Positions 1-8,012 of a stretch of 60,428 bases of DNA are shown here, piece after piece. The position numbers were made by a program, and so were the translations under genes. The notes under the pieces were generated by a model. The model was not told where the DNA came from. It did not search any database and was given only the letters and a program-made list of their open reading frames with translations. Source of the DNA: CANRIN01 sp964493515 (GTDB taxonomy: Bacteria > Bacillota > Clostridia > Oscillospirales > JAAYOS01); assembly GCA_964493515.1 (NCBI GenBank), contig CAZBNJ010000006.1:1-60428 (forward strand), given 5' to 3'. Position 1 is the stretch's first letter, and each line of letters starts with the position of its first letter.

Positions 1-52
1 ACGGCGGCCTCTCACGCCGCAAACATGGGTTCGATTCCCGTACGGGTCACCA
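1..52 (+). tRNA. tRNA-Glu (CUC), 3' part only
   Basis: The window opens inside this tRNA. The anticodon arm is visible as GCGGC / CTCTCAC / GCCGC, with anticodon CTC at 11-13, followed by a T arm around GGTTCGATTCC and a 3' end GGGTCACCA with encoded CCA at 50-52. The acceptor 3' strand and the loop resemble bacterial tRNA-Glu. The 5' half lies outside the window. Confidence 0.9.
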
Positions 53-60
53 AATTCTTC

Positions 61-88
61 TTGACAATTTCATACAGTGTGCTACAAT
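61..88 (+). promoter_or_regulatory. Promoter of the 5S rRNA
   Basis: TTGACA at 61-66 and TACAAT at 83-88 with a 16-base spacer, starting 9 bases after the tRNA-Glu CCA. It would start transcription near 95 and read through a leader containing a 9-bp hairpin (141-149 with 154-162, loop CTCG) into the 5S gene. Confidence 0.75.
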
Positions 89-167
89 AGTCCTTGCGAC
101 GAGGCAGGTAAGGAGCAGACGACCTTTCGTATGTTGCTTACTTTCCTCTCTCGAGGGGAAAGCACGA

Positions 168-283
168 GTCGGTGTCGATTAGCGCGAGGGTACACCCGTT
201 CCCATTCCGAACACGGTAGTTAAGCTCGCTCCTGCCAACGATACTTGCCTGGAGACGGGCCGGAAAAATAGGTGATGCCGACA
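168..283 (+). rRNA. rrf: 5S ribosomal RNA
   Basis: Recognised from the conserved core around 205-235 (CCCATTCCGAACACGG and GTTAAGC) and from terminal helix I: GTCGGTGT at 168-175 pairs with the end near 274-282. About 116 nt, normal for 5S. No 23S or 16S gene lies upstream in the window; the neighbour is tRNA-Glu and the 5S gene has its own promoter, so it looks like a stand-alone copy. Ends are placed by helix I and may be off by a few bases. Confidence 0.9.
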
Positions 284-289
284 CAAACG

Positions 290-322
290 AAAAGCAGTCC
301 ACACGGGCTGCTTTTCTTACTA
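290..322 (+). terminator. Rho-independent terminator after 5S
   Basis: An 11-bp stem (290-300 with 305-315, one G-T pair) with loop ACAC, followed by TTCTTACTATTT. It directly follows the 5S rRNA. Confidence 0.8.
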
Positions 323-354
323 TTTGCGGAGTTTTAAGGACTTTGGAGGTAACG

Positions 355-1410
355 ATGTACGCAATTCTTGTCGCGGGTCTGCCGGCTGCGGGCAAAACTC
401 GGTTCGCCGAGTGGCTTTCCGCGCGCCGAGGGCTGCCGCTCATCTCAAAGGACGAGATAAAGGAGCGGCTGTTCGACACGCTCGGCTTCGGCTCGCGCGA
501 GGAGAAGGTGCGGCTGGGAAACGCGGCGTATGAGCTGATGTGCCGCTTTGCGGAGCGGGAGATGCGCGCAGGCCGCGACCTGCTGCTCGAAAACAACTTT
601 GAGGACAGCTCGTATGAGCCGCTGAGAACGCTACTCGAAAAGTATGGATATACCGCGATAACCGTCCGATTTTCGGGAGATATCGAGGCGATATATTCCC
701 GATTTCTTGCGAGGGAGCACTCGCCCGACCGCCATCCCGGGCACATCCGAAACGACCGATACCCCGCCGAAGGCGCCGTGCCGCCGACGTCGCTCACGCT
801 CGGGCAGTTCGCCGAGGGCATGGAGCGGCGTGGGTTTGCGCGGTTTCGCATGGGCGAGCTTGTCGAGGTGGACGCGACCGACATTGAAAGGGTCAGCTAC
901 GAGGACATCGAGCGCGAGATAGAGCGTGTCCTGTCAAAGCCGCGCTGGGAGCGGGTTTCGAGTGAGTTTGAAAACGTCGAATACCGTCGGCTCGGGGTGG
1001 ATGACCTGCCGCTCGCGCTCGGCATGAACGCCGACTTCCGCGAGGGATTGATCAATGGATCGACGCTCGAAAAGTTCCTATCCGACGGCAAAAATCTGCT
1101 GTTTGCCGCGATACACGACGGGAAAGTCATCGGATTTGCCTACGGCTATCGCCTTACGCGGATGGACGGCAAGCCGGATATGCTCTACATCCACGAGGTC
1201 GGCGTCGCCGAAAATCATCAGCGGCGCGGTGTGGGGACGGCGATGCTCGACGCGCTGCTCGACACGGCGCGGCGGGATGGCGTCGGCAAGGTGTTTCTCA
1301 TCGCGTCGCGCGCGAACGCCGCCGCAAACGCGCTTTATCGCAAGGTAGGCGGCATGCTGAGCGCCGAATCGAACGGTGACGATGTCTGCTATTTCTTCAA
1401 AACCAACTGA
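355..1410 (+). CDS. Fusion protein: AAA_33-type kinase plus GNAT acetyltransferase
   Basis: Start ATG 355 is chosen because GGAGGT (345-350) lies 4 bases upstream; the protein is 351 aa. The N-terminal half is a P-loop kinase of the AAA_33/zeta-toxin/chloramphenicol-phosphotransferase type: Walker A GLPAAGKT at residues 8-15, then KDEIKERLFD. From about residue 205 a GNAT domain follows, with the acetyl-CoA motif QRRGVGT at 289-295 and a segment (MLYIHEVGVA) resembling AAC(3)-I-like acetyltransferases. Substrate unknown. A kinase and an acetyltransferase in one chain recalls bifunctional antibiotic-modifying enzymes, but that is only analogy. The next gene starts 13 bases downstream with its own SD, so the two are probably co-transcribed. 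Confidence 0.8.
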   Translation: MYAILVAGLPAAGKTRFAEWLSARRGLPLISKDEIKERLFDTLGFGSREEKVRLGNAAYELMCRFAEREMRAGRDLLLENNFEDSSYEPLRTLLEKYGYTAITVRFSGDIEAIYSRFLAREHSPDRHPGHIRNDRYPAEGAVPPTSLTLGQFAEGMERRGFARFRMGELVEVDATDIERVSYEDIEREIERVLSKPRWERVSSEFENVEYRRLGVDDLPLALGMNADFREGLINGSTLEKFLSDGKNLLFAAIHDGKVIGFAYGYRLTRMDGKPDMLYIHEVGVAENHQRRGVGTAMLDALLDTARRDGVGKVFLIASRANAAANALYRKVGGMLSAESNGDDVCYFFKTN

Positions 1411-1423
1411 AAGGAGCGATATC

Positions 1424-2065
1424 ATGCTGTACCACGCATCCGACACCCCGAATCTGATCGTGCTCGAGCCGCGAGCGTCCGCCCACAGCGCATACGGCAC
1501 GCCGTATGTCTTCGCGCTGGAGAGCTTTGCCCAGACGCTGGTCTTCGGCGCGCGCCACGACGACTTCGACTTCAATATTTCGACGGTGGATGGCAGGCTG
1601 GTCGTGTCCGAGTGCTATCCCGGCGCGCTGGAGAGCGTCTACGCGGGGAAGAGCTGCTCGGTCTATGCGGTCGCCGACGATGGGTTTGAGCGCGGGAAAA
1701 CGGGCTGGAGCAGCGAGCTGGTCTGCCCTCACGAGGTGAAGGTCGCAAGCGAGACGCGGATAGACGATCTGCTGACCGCCCTGCGCGAAAATGACGAGGT
1801 AGAGCTTGTCGAATACTGCGACGAGCCGGAGTACAAGCGATTTGTCGCAAACCACGTTGTCGACCGCATGATACGCTTCGGCGTGCTTGACCGTGCGCCC
1901 GCCAAGTCGGATGCAGACGGGAGTGACGCGCAGGGCGCACCGACTGCCGCCTGCGGCGACGGTCCCGAGCTGTTATGCTACGCCGACCGCGACGAGCGGT
2001 TCCGCACACACTACAAGCGGCTGGTCGACGCGCTGAAGCAGGCGATAAGCGGCGAATTGCTGTGA
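1424..2065 (+). CDS. Hypothetical protein, possibly ADP-ribosyltransferase-like fold
   Basis: 213 aa from ATG 1424, preceded by AAAGGAG, 13 bases after the kinase-GNAT gene. The first 110 residues (LYHASDTPN, later TPYVFAL and SVYAVADDG) have the pattern of short ART-like domains, in which an N-terminal [FLY]YH[GA]S strand and a later VYA strand form the NAD pocket. I see this only as a weak resemblance. The C-terminal 60 residues are acidic and low complexity, then helical. No confident family assignment; co-transcription with the upstream enzyme is likely. Confidence 0.6.
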   Translation: MLYHASDTPNLIVLEPRASAHSAYGTPYVFALESFAQTLVFGARHDDFDFNISTVDGRLVVSECYPGALESVYAGKSCSVYAVADDGFERGKTGWSSELVCPHEVKVASETRIDDLLTALRENDEVELVEYCDEPEYKRFVANHVVDRMIRFGVLDRAPAKSDADGSDAQGAPTAACGDGPELLCYADRDERFRTHYKRLVDALKQAISGELL

Positions 2066-2073
2066 AAGGCAAA

Positions 2074-2112
2074 AGAGAACGGTCGGGGCAGTCAGCCTCG
2101 ACCGTTCTCTCG
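2074..2112 (-). terminator. Bidirectional terminator between convergent genes
   Basis: A 12-bp stem (2074-2085 with 2099-2110). On the minus strand the stem is followed by TTTTGCCTTT, a good U-tract for the SLH gene that ends at 2139. On the plus strand only CGTTTG follows. Confidence 0.7.
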
Positions 2113-2138
2113 TTTGTAATGCGGTGATGCGCTTCTTA

Positions 2139-3665
2139 TCAGTCATGCGGGTCATTCAAATCTATCCGACCGTCGCCGCCGCAGCCGTCGCAGCTTATCC
2201 AGCCTCTGTTGCACTTGAAAACGGTGCAGGGAACGTCCTCCATCCTCTTGGTCACGCTGTTATATCTGTGCACTGTTCCGTTGTCGCAGATGCACTTAAA
2301 CCGTCCGTAGCCGTCGCAGAACGGACAGCGGCCGACATAGCCGGCGGGTATCTTCCACATCGGACCGCGATAGTCTCTGTCGCCAGGGTCGAGTTCGCCG
2401 TCGCCGCCGCAGTCGGGACAGCTGGCGTAACGACCGTCGCCGCTGCAGCGAGGACAAGCCTGTGAGGGACCGAAGTTTATCGACAGCCTGCCCTTGCCGT
2501 CGCAGTAGCCGCAGATCAGCTTTCCGTAGCCGTCGCAGTCCTCGCACTCCTGCTTTAGCAATATCGGGGTCAAATTGCCGGTCGTCGGAGTGGGCGTGGG
2601 GGTAGGCGTCGTCTCAGTGGGGGTGAACGCTGCCAGCTTGCGCGTGACTCGCTCGCCGGTGTCCACCTGATTAAGTCCGCTGCCCACGCAGACGCGGACC
2701 TCGCAGCAGTTGAACGCCGGATTGTCGTAGCCCTTGGTGTTCAGGTAGATGACGCTGAAGTTGTAGTTCGAGCCGGCGGAGGTGACGCCCACCTCGTTCG
2801 CCTCCGGCCCGGTGTACTCATACCAGTAGTAGCGGTAGTCGCCGTGGTCGTCGTGCGATGCCCGCTCGTCAGCCAGCTTCAGATTATAGCCGTGAGTGTC
2901 GATGAGCTTCACGAAGCCTTCGACCATGGTGAAGTTGTAGTCGCTTACCGTGTTGAATTTGGAGGAGTAGACGGTGTAATCGTCGTAGACAGAGGTCGTT
3001 ACGTCGGTCGCGCCGAAGTACGCCATCATGTCGGGAACGGTGCGGGTCTTGGAGCTGCCGCCATTCGACAGGGTATAGTTGTACAGGTAGCACACGATGT
3101 CACTGCGGTCGGACTCCGTTTCGTGATAGAACCTGGAGTAGAAGCTGATTAGTATGTTGTTGCGATCCGCCCACGCGACGGCGGTCTTGAAGTAGTCGCT
3201 GTCCTTGTATCCCGACGCCTTGGTGCCGGTCGCGTCGGCGCTCGGTTTGCCGGCTGTGCGCCAGAGGAAGGTGATGACCTCCGACTCGAGGCACTCCTGG
3301 CTCGGACTGAAGGTGGTGGAAGTCGTTCCGGTGGTTATCCCCTTCTCGACCGCCCAGAGCACCGGCTTGTAGAAGTAGTCGGAGGACTTCACGTCGGTGA
3401 AGGGGTTGCGGGTGCTCGACGGCTCGGGCTTGCCCATCGTGCGCCAGAGGAAGGTGACCACCTGTCCGCGGGTGCAGTGGTCCTCGGGGCTGAACTCGGT
3501 GGCGGACGTGCCGGTGGTGATGCCGTTTTCATAAGCCCACATGACCGCGTCGTAGTAGTAGCTGCCCGTTGTCACATCGGTGAACGGATTTTTCGCCGCG
3601 CTCGCGGGCATGAGTCCGAGCACCAGTGCCAGTACAAGCACGATGGCGGTGAGCTTTTTTGTCAT
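2139..3665 (-). CDS. SLH-domain surface protein with C-terminal DnaJ-type zinc fingers
   Basis: 508 aa from ATG 3665 with AGGAGG upstream. It has a Sec signal peptide (MTKKLTAIVLVLALVLGLMP, cleavage near ASA-AKN), then three S-layer homology motifs (about residues 24-70, 83-130, 143-190; each FTDV..Y..AV.WA), which bind cell-wall polysaccharide. A unique middle domain of about 170 residues and a TPTPTP linker follow. The last 130 residues carry repeated CxxCxGxG-like motifs (CEDCDGYG, CGYCDGKG, CPRCSGDG, CPDCGGDG, CPFCDGYG, CDGCGGDG), the zinc-binding pattern of DnaJ, here outside the cell. No J domain is present. The role is unknown; zinc-stabilised binding of unfolded or partner proteins is a guess. 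Confidence 0.85.
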   Translation of the reverse strand: MTKKLTAIVLVLALVLGLMPASAAKNPFTDVTTGSYYYDAVMWAYENGITTGTSATEFSPEDHCTRGQVVTFLWRTMGKPEPSSTRNPFTDVKSSDYFYKPVLWAVEKGITTGTTSTTFSPSQECLESEVITFLWRTAGKPSADATGTKASGYKDSDYFKTAVAWADRNNILISFYSRFYHETESDRSDIVCYLYNYTLSNGGSSKTRTVPDMMAYFGATDVTTSVYDDYTVYSSKFNTVSDYNFTMVEGFVKLIDTHGYNLKLADERASHDDHGDYRYYWYEYTGPEANEVGVTSAGSNYNFSVIYLNTKGYDNPAFNCCEVRVCVGSGLNQVDTGERVTRKLAAFTPTETTPTPTPTPTTGNLTPILLKQECEDCDGYGKLICGYCDGKGRLSINFGPSQACPRCSGDGRYASCPDCGGDGELDPGDRDYRGPMWKIPAGYVGRCPFCDGYGRFKCICDNGTVHRYNSVTKRMEDVPCTVFKCNRGWISCDGCGGDGRIDLNDPHD

Positions 3666-3708
3666 AACGATTCCTCCTTGATTATTTTTAAGTGTATCCG
3701 ATAATTGC

Positions 3709-3737
3709 AGTATACACTGTTGTTACAGGACTGTCAA
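3709..3737 (-). promoter_or_regulatory. Promoter of the zinc-finger SLH gene
   Basis: Minus strand: TTGACA (complement at 3732-3737), 17-base spacer, TATACT (complement at 3709-3714). The spacer contains CTGTAACAACAG, a small inverted repeat that could be an operator. Confidence 0.75.
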
Positions 3738-3762
3738 CCGCGTGAAAGGCACCGTTCGCAGG

Positions 3763-5253
3763 TCAAATGCCCGCGCCTGCCAAACACTGCCGCACTGCGG
3801 TACGCCAGCCGTCGAGCAGACGCTCCCGCGCGGAAGGCTCCATCGTCGGGCGGAAGCCGGTAAGCCCGCCGCCGAGCGCGCGCAGCTCGTCGCGAGACGA
3901 CCACACGCCGGCGTTAAGCCCCGCGAGATACGCCGCGCCGAGCGCCGTTGTCTCCGCGCAGGACGGCCGCAGCACCTCCGCGCCGAGGATGTCCGCCTGG
4001 AACTGCATCAGAAACGCGTTGGCGCTCGCGCCGCCGTCCACCCTGAGGTGCGGCATCGACCGGGAGGTGTCCGCCTCCATCGCGCGCAGGATGTCGGAGG
4101 TCTGGTAGGCTATCGACTCGAGCGCCGCGCGGACGATGTGCGCCCGACCCGCGCCGCGCGTCAGTCCGACGAGTGTTCCGCGCGCGTAGGCGTTCCAGTA
4201 AGGCGCGCCGAGACCCGCGAACGCGGGCACGAGGTACACCCCCGCAGTGTCGGGTACGCTGCGCGCGACGCTCTCGCTCTCGGCGGCGCTCTGTATCAGA
4301 CCCATCTCGTCGCGCAGCCACTGTATCGCCGCGCCCGCGACGAACACGCTGCCCTCCAGCGCGTACTCGGGCGTGTCGGTCTCGGTCGCCGCGAGGGTGG
4401 TTATCAGGCGATTTTTCGACGCTATCGGCTCGCGTCCGGTGTTCATAAGCAGGAAGCAGCCGGTGCCGTAGGTGTTCTTCGCTTCGCCCGGCTCAAAGCA
4501 GCACTGACCGAACAGCGCGGCGTGCTGATCCCCCGCGACGCCGCCTATCGGTATCGCGCGCCCGAACAGCTCGGGAGCGGTCGAGCCGAATCCCGCGCCG
4601 CTCGGCCGAACCTCGGGCAGCATGCTTTTCGGTATGTCGAACACGGCGCACAGCTCGTCCGACCACTCGAAGCGGTGGATGTCGTAGAGCATCGTGCGCG
4701 CCGCGTTGGTGCGGTCGGTGAGGTGCTCGCCGCCGCCGGTCAGGTTGTATATCAGCCACGAGTCGACCGTGCCGAAGCGCAGCTCGCCGCGACGCGCCAT
4801 CTCCCGCGCGCCGTCGACATGGTCGAGTATCCACTCTATCTTGGTCGCCGAGAAGTAGGCATCGGGCTGCACGCCGCATATCGAGCGTATCCTGTCGCCC
4901 ATGCCGCGCGAAAGCTCGTCGGCGCGGTCGGCGGTGCGTCGGCACTGCCACACTATCGCGTTGTATATCGGACGTCCGGTCGCCGCCGACCAGACTATCG
5001 TCGTCTCGCGCTGATTGGTCACGCCGATGGACGCGACCTCGGCGGCGGTGATGCCCGCGAGCCGTAGCGCCTCGCGAGCGCACTCGAGCTGCGACGACCA
5101 TATCTCGTCGGGGTCGTGCTCCACCCATCCCGCCTGCGGATAGAGCTGCCGAAACTCGCGCTGCGCGCTTGCGACCGGACGGCCGGTGCGGTCAAAGATT
5201 ATCGCGCGGGAGGATGTCGTGCCCTGGTCGAGAGCAAGTATGTATTGTTGCAT
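3763..5253 (-). CDS. glpK: Glycerol kinase
   Basis: FGGY-family sugar kinase: glycerol + ATP gives sn-glycerol 3-phosphate in the cytoplasm. Start ATG 5253 (MQQYILALDQGTTSSR) has AAGGAG upstream and gives 496 aa, the usual GlpK length; the open frame extends 63 codons further upstream without support. DQGTTSSRAI (phosphate loop), the WFLR-equivalent region, GDQHAALFG and the C-terminal RVDGGASANAFLMQ motif are all present. It is divergent from leuA; no glpF or glpD is adjacent, so glycerol uptake must be encoded elsewhere. Confidence 0.95.
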   Translation of the reverse strand: MQQYILALDQGTTSSRAIIFDRTGRPVASAQREFRQLYPQAGWVEHDPDEIWSSQLECAREALRLAGITAAEVASIGVTNQRETTIVWSAATGRPIYNAIVWQCRRTADRADELSRGMGDRIRSICGVQPDAYFSATKIEWILDHVDGAREMARRGELRFGTVDSWLIYNLTGGGEHLTDRTNAARTMLYDIHRFEWSDELCAVFDIPKSMLPEVRPSGAGFGSTAPELFGRAIPIGGVAGDQHAALFGQCCFEPGEAKNTYGTGCFLLMNTGREPIASKNRLITTLAATETDTPEYALEGSVFVAGAAIQWLRDEMGLIQSAAESESVARSVPDTAGVYLVPAFAGLGAPYWNAYARGTLVGLTRGAGRAHIVRAALESIAYQTSDILRAMEADTSRSMPHLRVDGGASANAFLMQFQADILGAEVLRPSCAETTALGAAYLAGLNAGVWSSRDELRALGGGLTGFRPTMEPSARERLLDGWRTAVRQCLAGAGI

Positions 5254-5276
5254 AATTTCTCTCCTTATGCTATAAT
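5248..5276 (+). promoter_or_regulatory. Promoter of leuA
   Basis: TTGCAT (5248-5253), 17-base spacer, TATAAT (5271-5276) with an extended TGC just before it. The -35 box overlaps the glpK start codon on the other strand. A weaker minus-strand promoter for glpK (TTGCCC-17-TAGAAT) is possible in the same interval. Confidence 0.65.
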
Positions 5277-5317
5277 TTCCTAAACCTATTCTACACCTTT
5301 CGCAGGGGGAGGGCAAG

Positions 5318-6991
5318 ATGAAAAACGCATCCAAGTACGCGCCGGGATTCTTCCCGCCCGAAAACCCGTCCGCCGACTGGGCGCGACGCAGCCGCATCGA
5401 ACGCGCGCCGCGCTGGTGCGCCATCGACCTGCGCGACGGCAATCAGGCGCTGCCCACGCCGATGGGACTGGAGCAGAAGCTGGAGTATTTCCGGCTGCTC
5501 GTCGCGCTCGGATACAAGGAGATAGAGGTGGGCTTTCCCGCCGCGTCGGACACCGAGTTCGGCTTCGTGCGGCGGCTGATAGAGGACGATCTCATCCCCG
5601 AGGATGTGACGATACAGGTGATAACGCAGGCGCGCGAGCACATCGTGCAGCGCACGTTTGCGGCGATAAAGGGAGCGAAGCGGGCGACCGTGCATCTCTA
5701 CACGTCGGTGTCAAAGGCGTGGCGCGAGCAGGTATTCGGGATGTCGCGCGACGAGGTCGCCGACCTTGCGGTCTACGGTGCGAGACTCTGCCGAACCTGC
5801 GCGAAGCTGGTGGACGGATGCGAGATAACGCTTGAATACTCGCCCGAGAGCTTTACCGGGGCGGAGCCGGACTACTCGATGGAGGTTATCCGCCGCGTGC
5901 TGGACGAGTGGCAGCCGGAGAGCGGACGAGAGGCGATAATCAACCTGCCCTCCACCGTGTCGCTCGCAAGCCCGAACATCTTTGCAAACCAGGTGGAATA
6001 CATACTGAAAAACCTGGGCGAGCGCGAGTTCGTCACGCTGTCGGTGCATCCGCACAACGACCGCGGCACGGCGGTGGCGGAGGCGGAGCTTGCCCTGCTT
6101 GCCGGAGCGCAGCGGGTGGAGGGATGCCTGTTCGGTCTGGGCGAGCGCGCGGGCGGAGCCGATCTGGTGACCCTTGCGCTGAACATGTACTCGCAGGGAG
6201 TCGACCCGTGCGTTGACCTGTCCGACCTGCCCGAGGTGCGGCGCAGATTCGAGCGGCTGACCGGCATGGGCGTGGGCGAGCGCCAGCCATACGCGGGAGA
6301 GCTTGCGTTCACGGCGTTCAGCGGCTCGCATCAGGACGCGATAGCGAAGGGACTGAAGTGGCGCGCCGAGCATCCGGGACAGAAGTGGAGCGTGCCCTAT
6401 CTGACGCTCGACCCGGCGGACATAGGCGAGCGCGCGGGCGCGGACGTGATAAGGATAAACAGCCAGTCGGGCGGCGGCGGCGCGGCGTTCAAGCTGGAGC
6501 ACGCCTACGGATTCCGACTGCCGAAGGGCATGAAGCGCGACTTCGGAGCGGAGGTGGGCAGCCGCAGCGACCGTCTGGAACGCGAGCTGACTGCCGAAGA
6601 CCTCCACCGCATATTCATGTCGAAATATTCGCCCAAGCCCTATCCGCTGCGGCTCATCGACTGCCACTTTGAGCGGGGCGGCGGCGAGCGGATATACACC
6701 GCGCTCGACTGCGAGTACAGGGGCGAGACGCTGCGACTTCGCGGCGGCGGCAACGGCCGTCTGGACGCGGTCGCGGCGGCGCTGCGAGGCGGCACCGATC
6801 TCGAATTCAGGATAGACGACTATGAGGAGCACGCGCTGTCGAGCGGTTCGACCGCAAGCGCCGCGGCGTATGTCGGCATAGCTGTCGGCGACCGGGTATG
6901 GTGGGGCGTGGGCGTGGAGAGCGACATAATCTTCGCGTCGATAAACGCGCTGTTTGCCGCAATAAATGCGCGTATAGCGGACGGCGAATAA
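5318..6991 (+). CDS. leuA: 2-isopropylmalate synthase (yeast/actinobacterial LeuA2 type)
   Basis: Condenses acetyl-CoA with 2-oxoisovalerate in the first committed step of leucine synthesis. 557 aa, typical of the long LeuA2 class. The N-terminal segment leads into the catalytic TIM barrel with metal ligand and substrate motif LRDGNQAL (about residues 38-45), the metal-binding HPHND, and GERAGGADL. From about residue 430 a LeuA dimer/regulatory domain for leucine feedback is present. GGGGAGG precedes ATG 5318. No leuB/C/D genes are nearby, so it is monocistronic here. Confidence 0.93.
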   Translation: MKNASKYAPGFFPPENPSADWARRSRIERAPRWCAIDLRDGNQALPTPMGLEQKLEYFRLLVALGYKEIEVGFPAASDTEFGFVRRLIEDDLIPEDVTIQVITQAREHIVQRTFAAIKGAKRATVHLYTSVSKAWREQVFGMSRDEVADLAVYGARLCRTCAKLVDGCEITLEYSPESFTGAEPDYSMEVIRRVLDEWQPESGREAIINLPSTVSLASPNIFANQVEYILKNLGEREFVTLSVHPHNDRGTAVAEAELALLAGAQRVEGCLFGLGERAGGADLVTLALNMYSQGVDPCVDLSDLPEVRRRFERLTGMGVGERQPYAGELAFTAFSGSHQDAIAKGLKWRAEHPGQKWSVPYLTLDPADIGERAGADVIRINSQSGGGGAAFKLEHAYGFRLPKGMKRDFGAEVGSRSDRLERELTAEDLHRIFMSKYSPKPYPLRLIDCHFERGGGERIYTALDCEYRGETLRLRGGGNGRLDAVAAALRGGTDLEFRIDDYEEHALSSGSTASAAAYVGIAVGDRVWWGVGVESDIIFASINALFAAINARIADGE

Positions 6992-7028
6992 TACAAATAG
7001 TAATTGAATTTATTTTGGAGGTGGGATC

Positions 7029-7484
7029 ATGCTGAAATGCGCTCCGATAATCACACCCGACGGCGTGCGCGACGCCCTCGACCTTGCGCGCGACTGCTAT
7101 GACGCGCTGCCGAACACGACAGCCGAGGGAAGGCGTGCGTTTGCGCGTGCGACCGACTTCTCGCGCGTGATGGGCGGCATCATGGCGGGCGAGCTGAAGC
7201 TGTTCGGCATCGGCGACCCCGCGCTGCGCGGCGTAGCGTGTACCTCGCAGCACGGCGAGCACATAATGCTGCTGTTTGTGGAGGAGGGCTATCGCGGCCG
7301 CAGGCTCGGGACCGCGCTTATCGACGCGGTGGCGGAAAGCGCTCGCGACGAGCACATCTCGCGGCTGACGGTGAACGCGGAGCCGGACGCCGTGGGATTC
7401 TACGAGAAGATGGGATTTGTCACGGTGAGCGCGGCGCAGGAGAGGGACGGCATCGCGTTTGTCGAGATGGCGGCGGAGATATAG
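7029..7484 (+). CDS. GNAT family N-acetyltransferase
   Basis: 151 aa; TTGGAGGTGG precedes ATG 7029. The acetyl-CoA signature GYRGRRLGTALI lies near residues 89-100, and the C-terminal VGFYEKMGF strand-helix motif is typical of GNAT proteins. It follows leuA by 37 bases and may be read from the leuA transcript. Substrate unknown. Confidence 0.85.
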   Translation: MLKCAPIITPDGVRDALDLARDCYDALPNTTAEGRRAFARATDFSRVMGGIMAGELKLFGIGDPALRGVACTSQHGEHIMLLFVEEGYRGRRLGTALIDAVAESARDEHISRLTVNAEPDAVGFYEKMGFVTVSAAQERDGIAFVEMAAEI

Positions 7485-7492
7485 ACAAAACA

Positions 7493-7532
7493 ACACGCCC
7501 AAGTCGTCACAGGACGGCTCGGGCACGTTTTG
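7493..7532 (+). terminator. Probable terminator (usable in both directions)
   Basis: The arm GCCCAAGTCGTC and the arm GACGGCTCGGGC form a 12-bp stem with one mismatch and one wobble, loop ACAG, followed by ACGTTTTGC. It sits between the convergent GNAT and XRE genes. Confidence 0.55.
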
Positions 7533-7542
7533 CGGTCGGTCG

Positions 7543-7851
7543 TTATTTGTTTTCGAGCAGGCAGTCGATTATCTCCCGCACGGCGGCGGTCGAGCGTTCG
7601 TCCAGACCGTCGGTGTGCAGCACCGCCTCTCCGTCCAGCCCGAGGATGTAGTCGGTGGAGACGTGGAAGGTGCGGGACAGCTCCACGAGCAGCGCGGTGG
7701 ACGGAAGCACCAGCCCCATTTCCCAGCCGTTGACGCTGGAGCGGGTTATGCCGAGACGGCGCGCAAGCTCTGCCTGCGTAAGCCCTGCCGATTCACGCAG
7801 AGACTTTATTCTGTCCGGCGTAAGCGAAAGTCCGTTGAATTCCGTAATCAT
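7543..7851 (-). CDS. XRE-family transcriptional regulator
   Basis: 102 aa from ATG 7851 (an in-frame GTG at 7872 is possible; neither start has an ideal SD). Helix-turn-helix at residues about 10-65: RIKSLRESAGLTQAELARRLG, then ITRSSVNGWEMG and STDYILG, the usual Cro/C1 arrangement, followed by a short helical tail. It is divergent from the MacAB-like operon at 8107-14549. Two CATCA-N4-TGAT(G/A) repeats lie between them, so it probably represses itself and that operon. Effector unknown. Confidence 0.85.
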   Translation of the reverse strand: MITEFNGLSLTPDRIKSLRESAGLTQAELARRLGITRSSVNGWEMGLVLPSTALLVELSRTFHVSTDYILGLDGEAVLHTDGLDERSTAAVREIIDCLLENK

Positions 7852-7871
7852 CACCCTTGTCAAGTGTACCA

Positions 7872-7905
7872 CATCACGATTGATATAACTTCATCACAAA
7901 TGATG
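7872..7905 (+). promoter_or_regulatory. Candidate operator pair for the XRE regulator
   Basis: CATCA-CAAA-TGATG at 7892-7905 is a perfect 5-bp inverted repeat. CATCA-CGAT-TGATA at 7872-7885 is a near copy exactly 20 bases away, about two helical turns. They lie between the XRE start and the TTGACA at 7913. Confidence 0.5.
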
Positions 7906-7912
7906 TTTTAAC

Positions 7913-7941
7913 TTGACAACATCCGACAGTCCTGGTATAAT
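7913..7941 (+). promoter_or_regulatory. Promoter P1 of the MacAB-like operon
   Basis: TTGACA (7913-7918), 17-base spacer, TATAAT (7936-7941): a full consensus. It lies directly downstream of the putative XRE operators, leaving a leader of about 160 bases before the first gene. Confidence 0.75.
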
Positions 7942-7969
7942 CGAATCCATAGCGGGCGAAGAGGGCAAA

Positions 7970-7988
7970 GGTTACAATGTGGTTACAA
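7970..7988 (+). promoter_or_regulatory. Direct repeat GGTTACAA x2, likely activator site
   Basis: GGTTACAA at 7970-7977 and again at 7981-7988, spaced exactly 11 bases. Winged-helix (OmpR/PhoB-type) response regulators bind direct repeats with this spacing. The pair ends 24 bases before the P2 -35 box. A related sequence occurs upstream of the VanW gene (35678-35692). Confidence 0.5.
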
Positions 7989-8012
7989 ACCATAAACAAT
8001 CTATAAATTCGC

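Noticed and set aside
138..884. 248-codon minus-strand frame across the 5S rRNA and the kinase gene
   Set aside because: It covers the 5S gene and antisense of the kinase; Ser/Arg-rich with no start signal.
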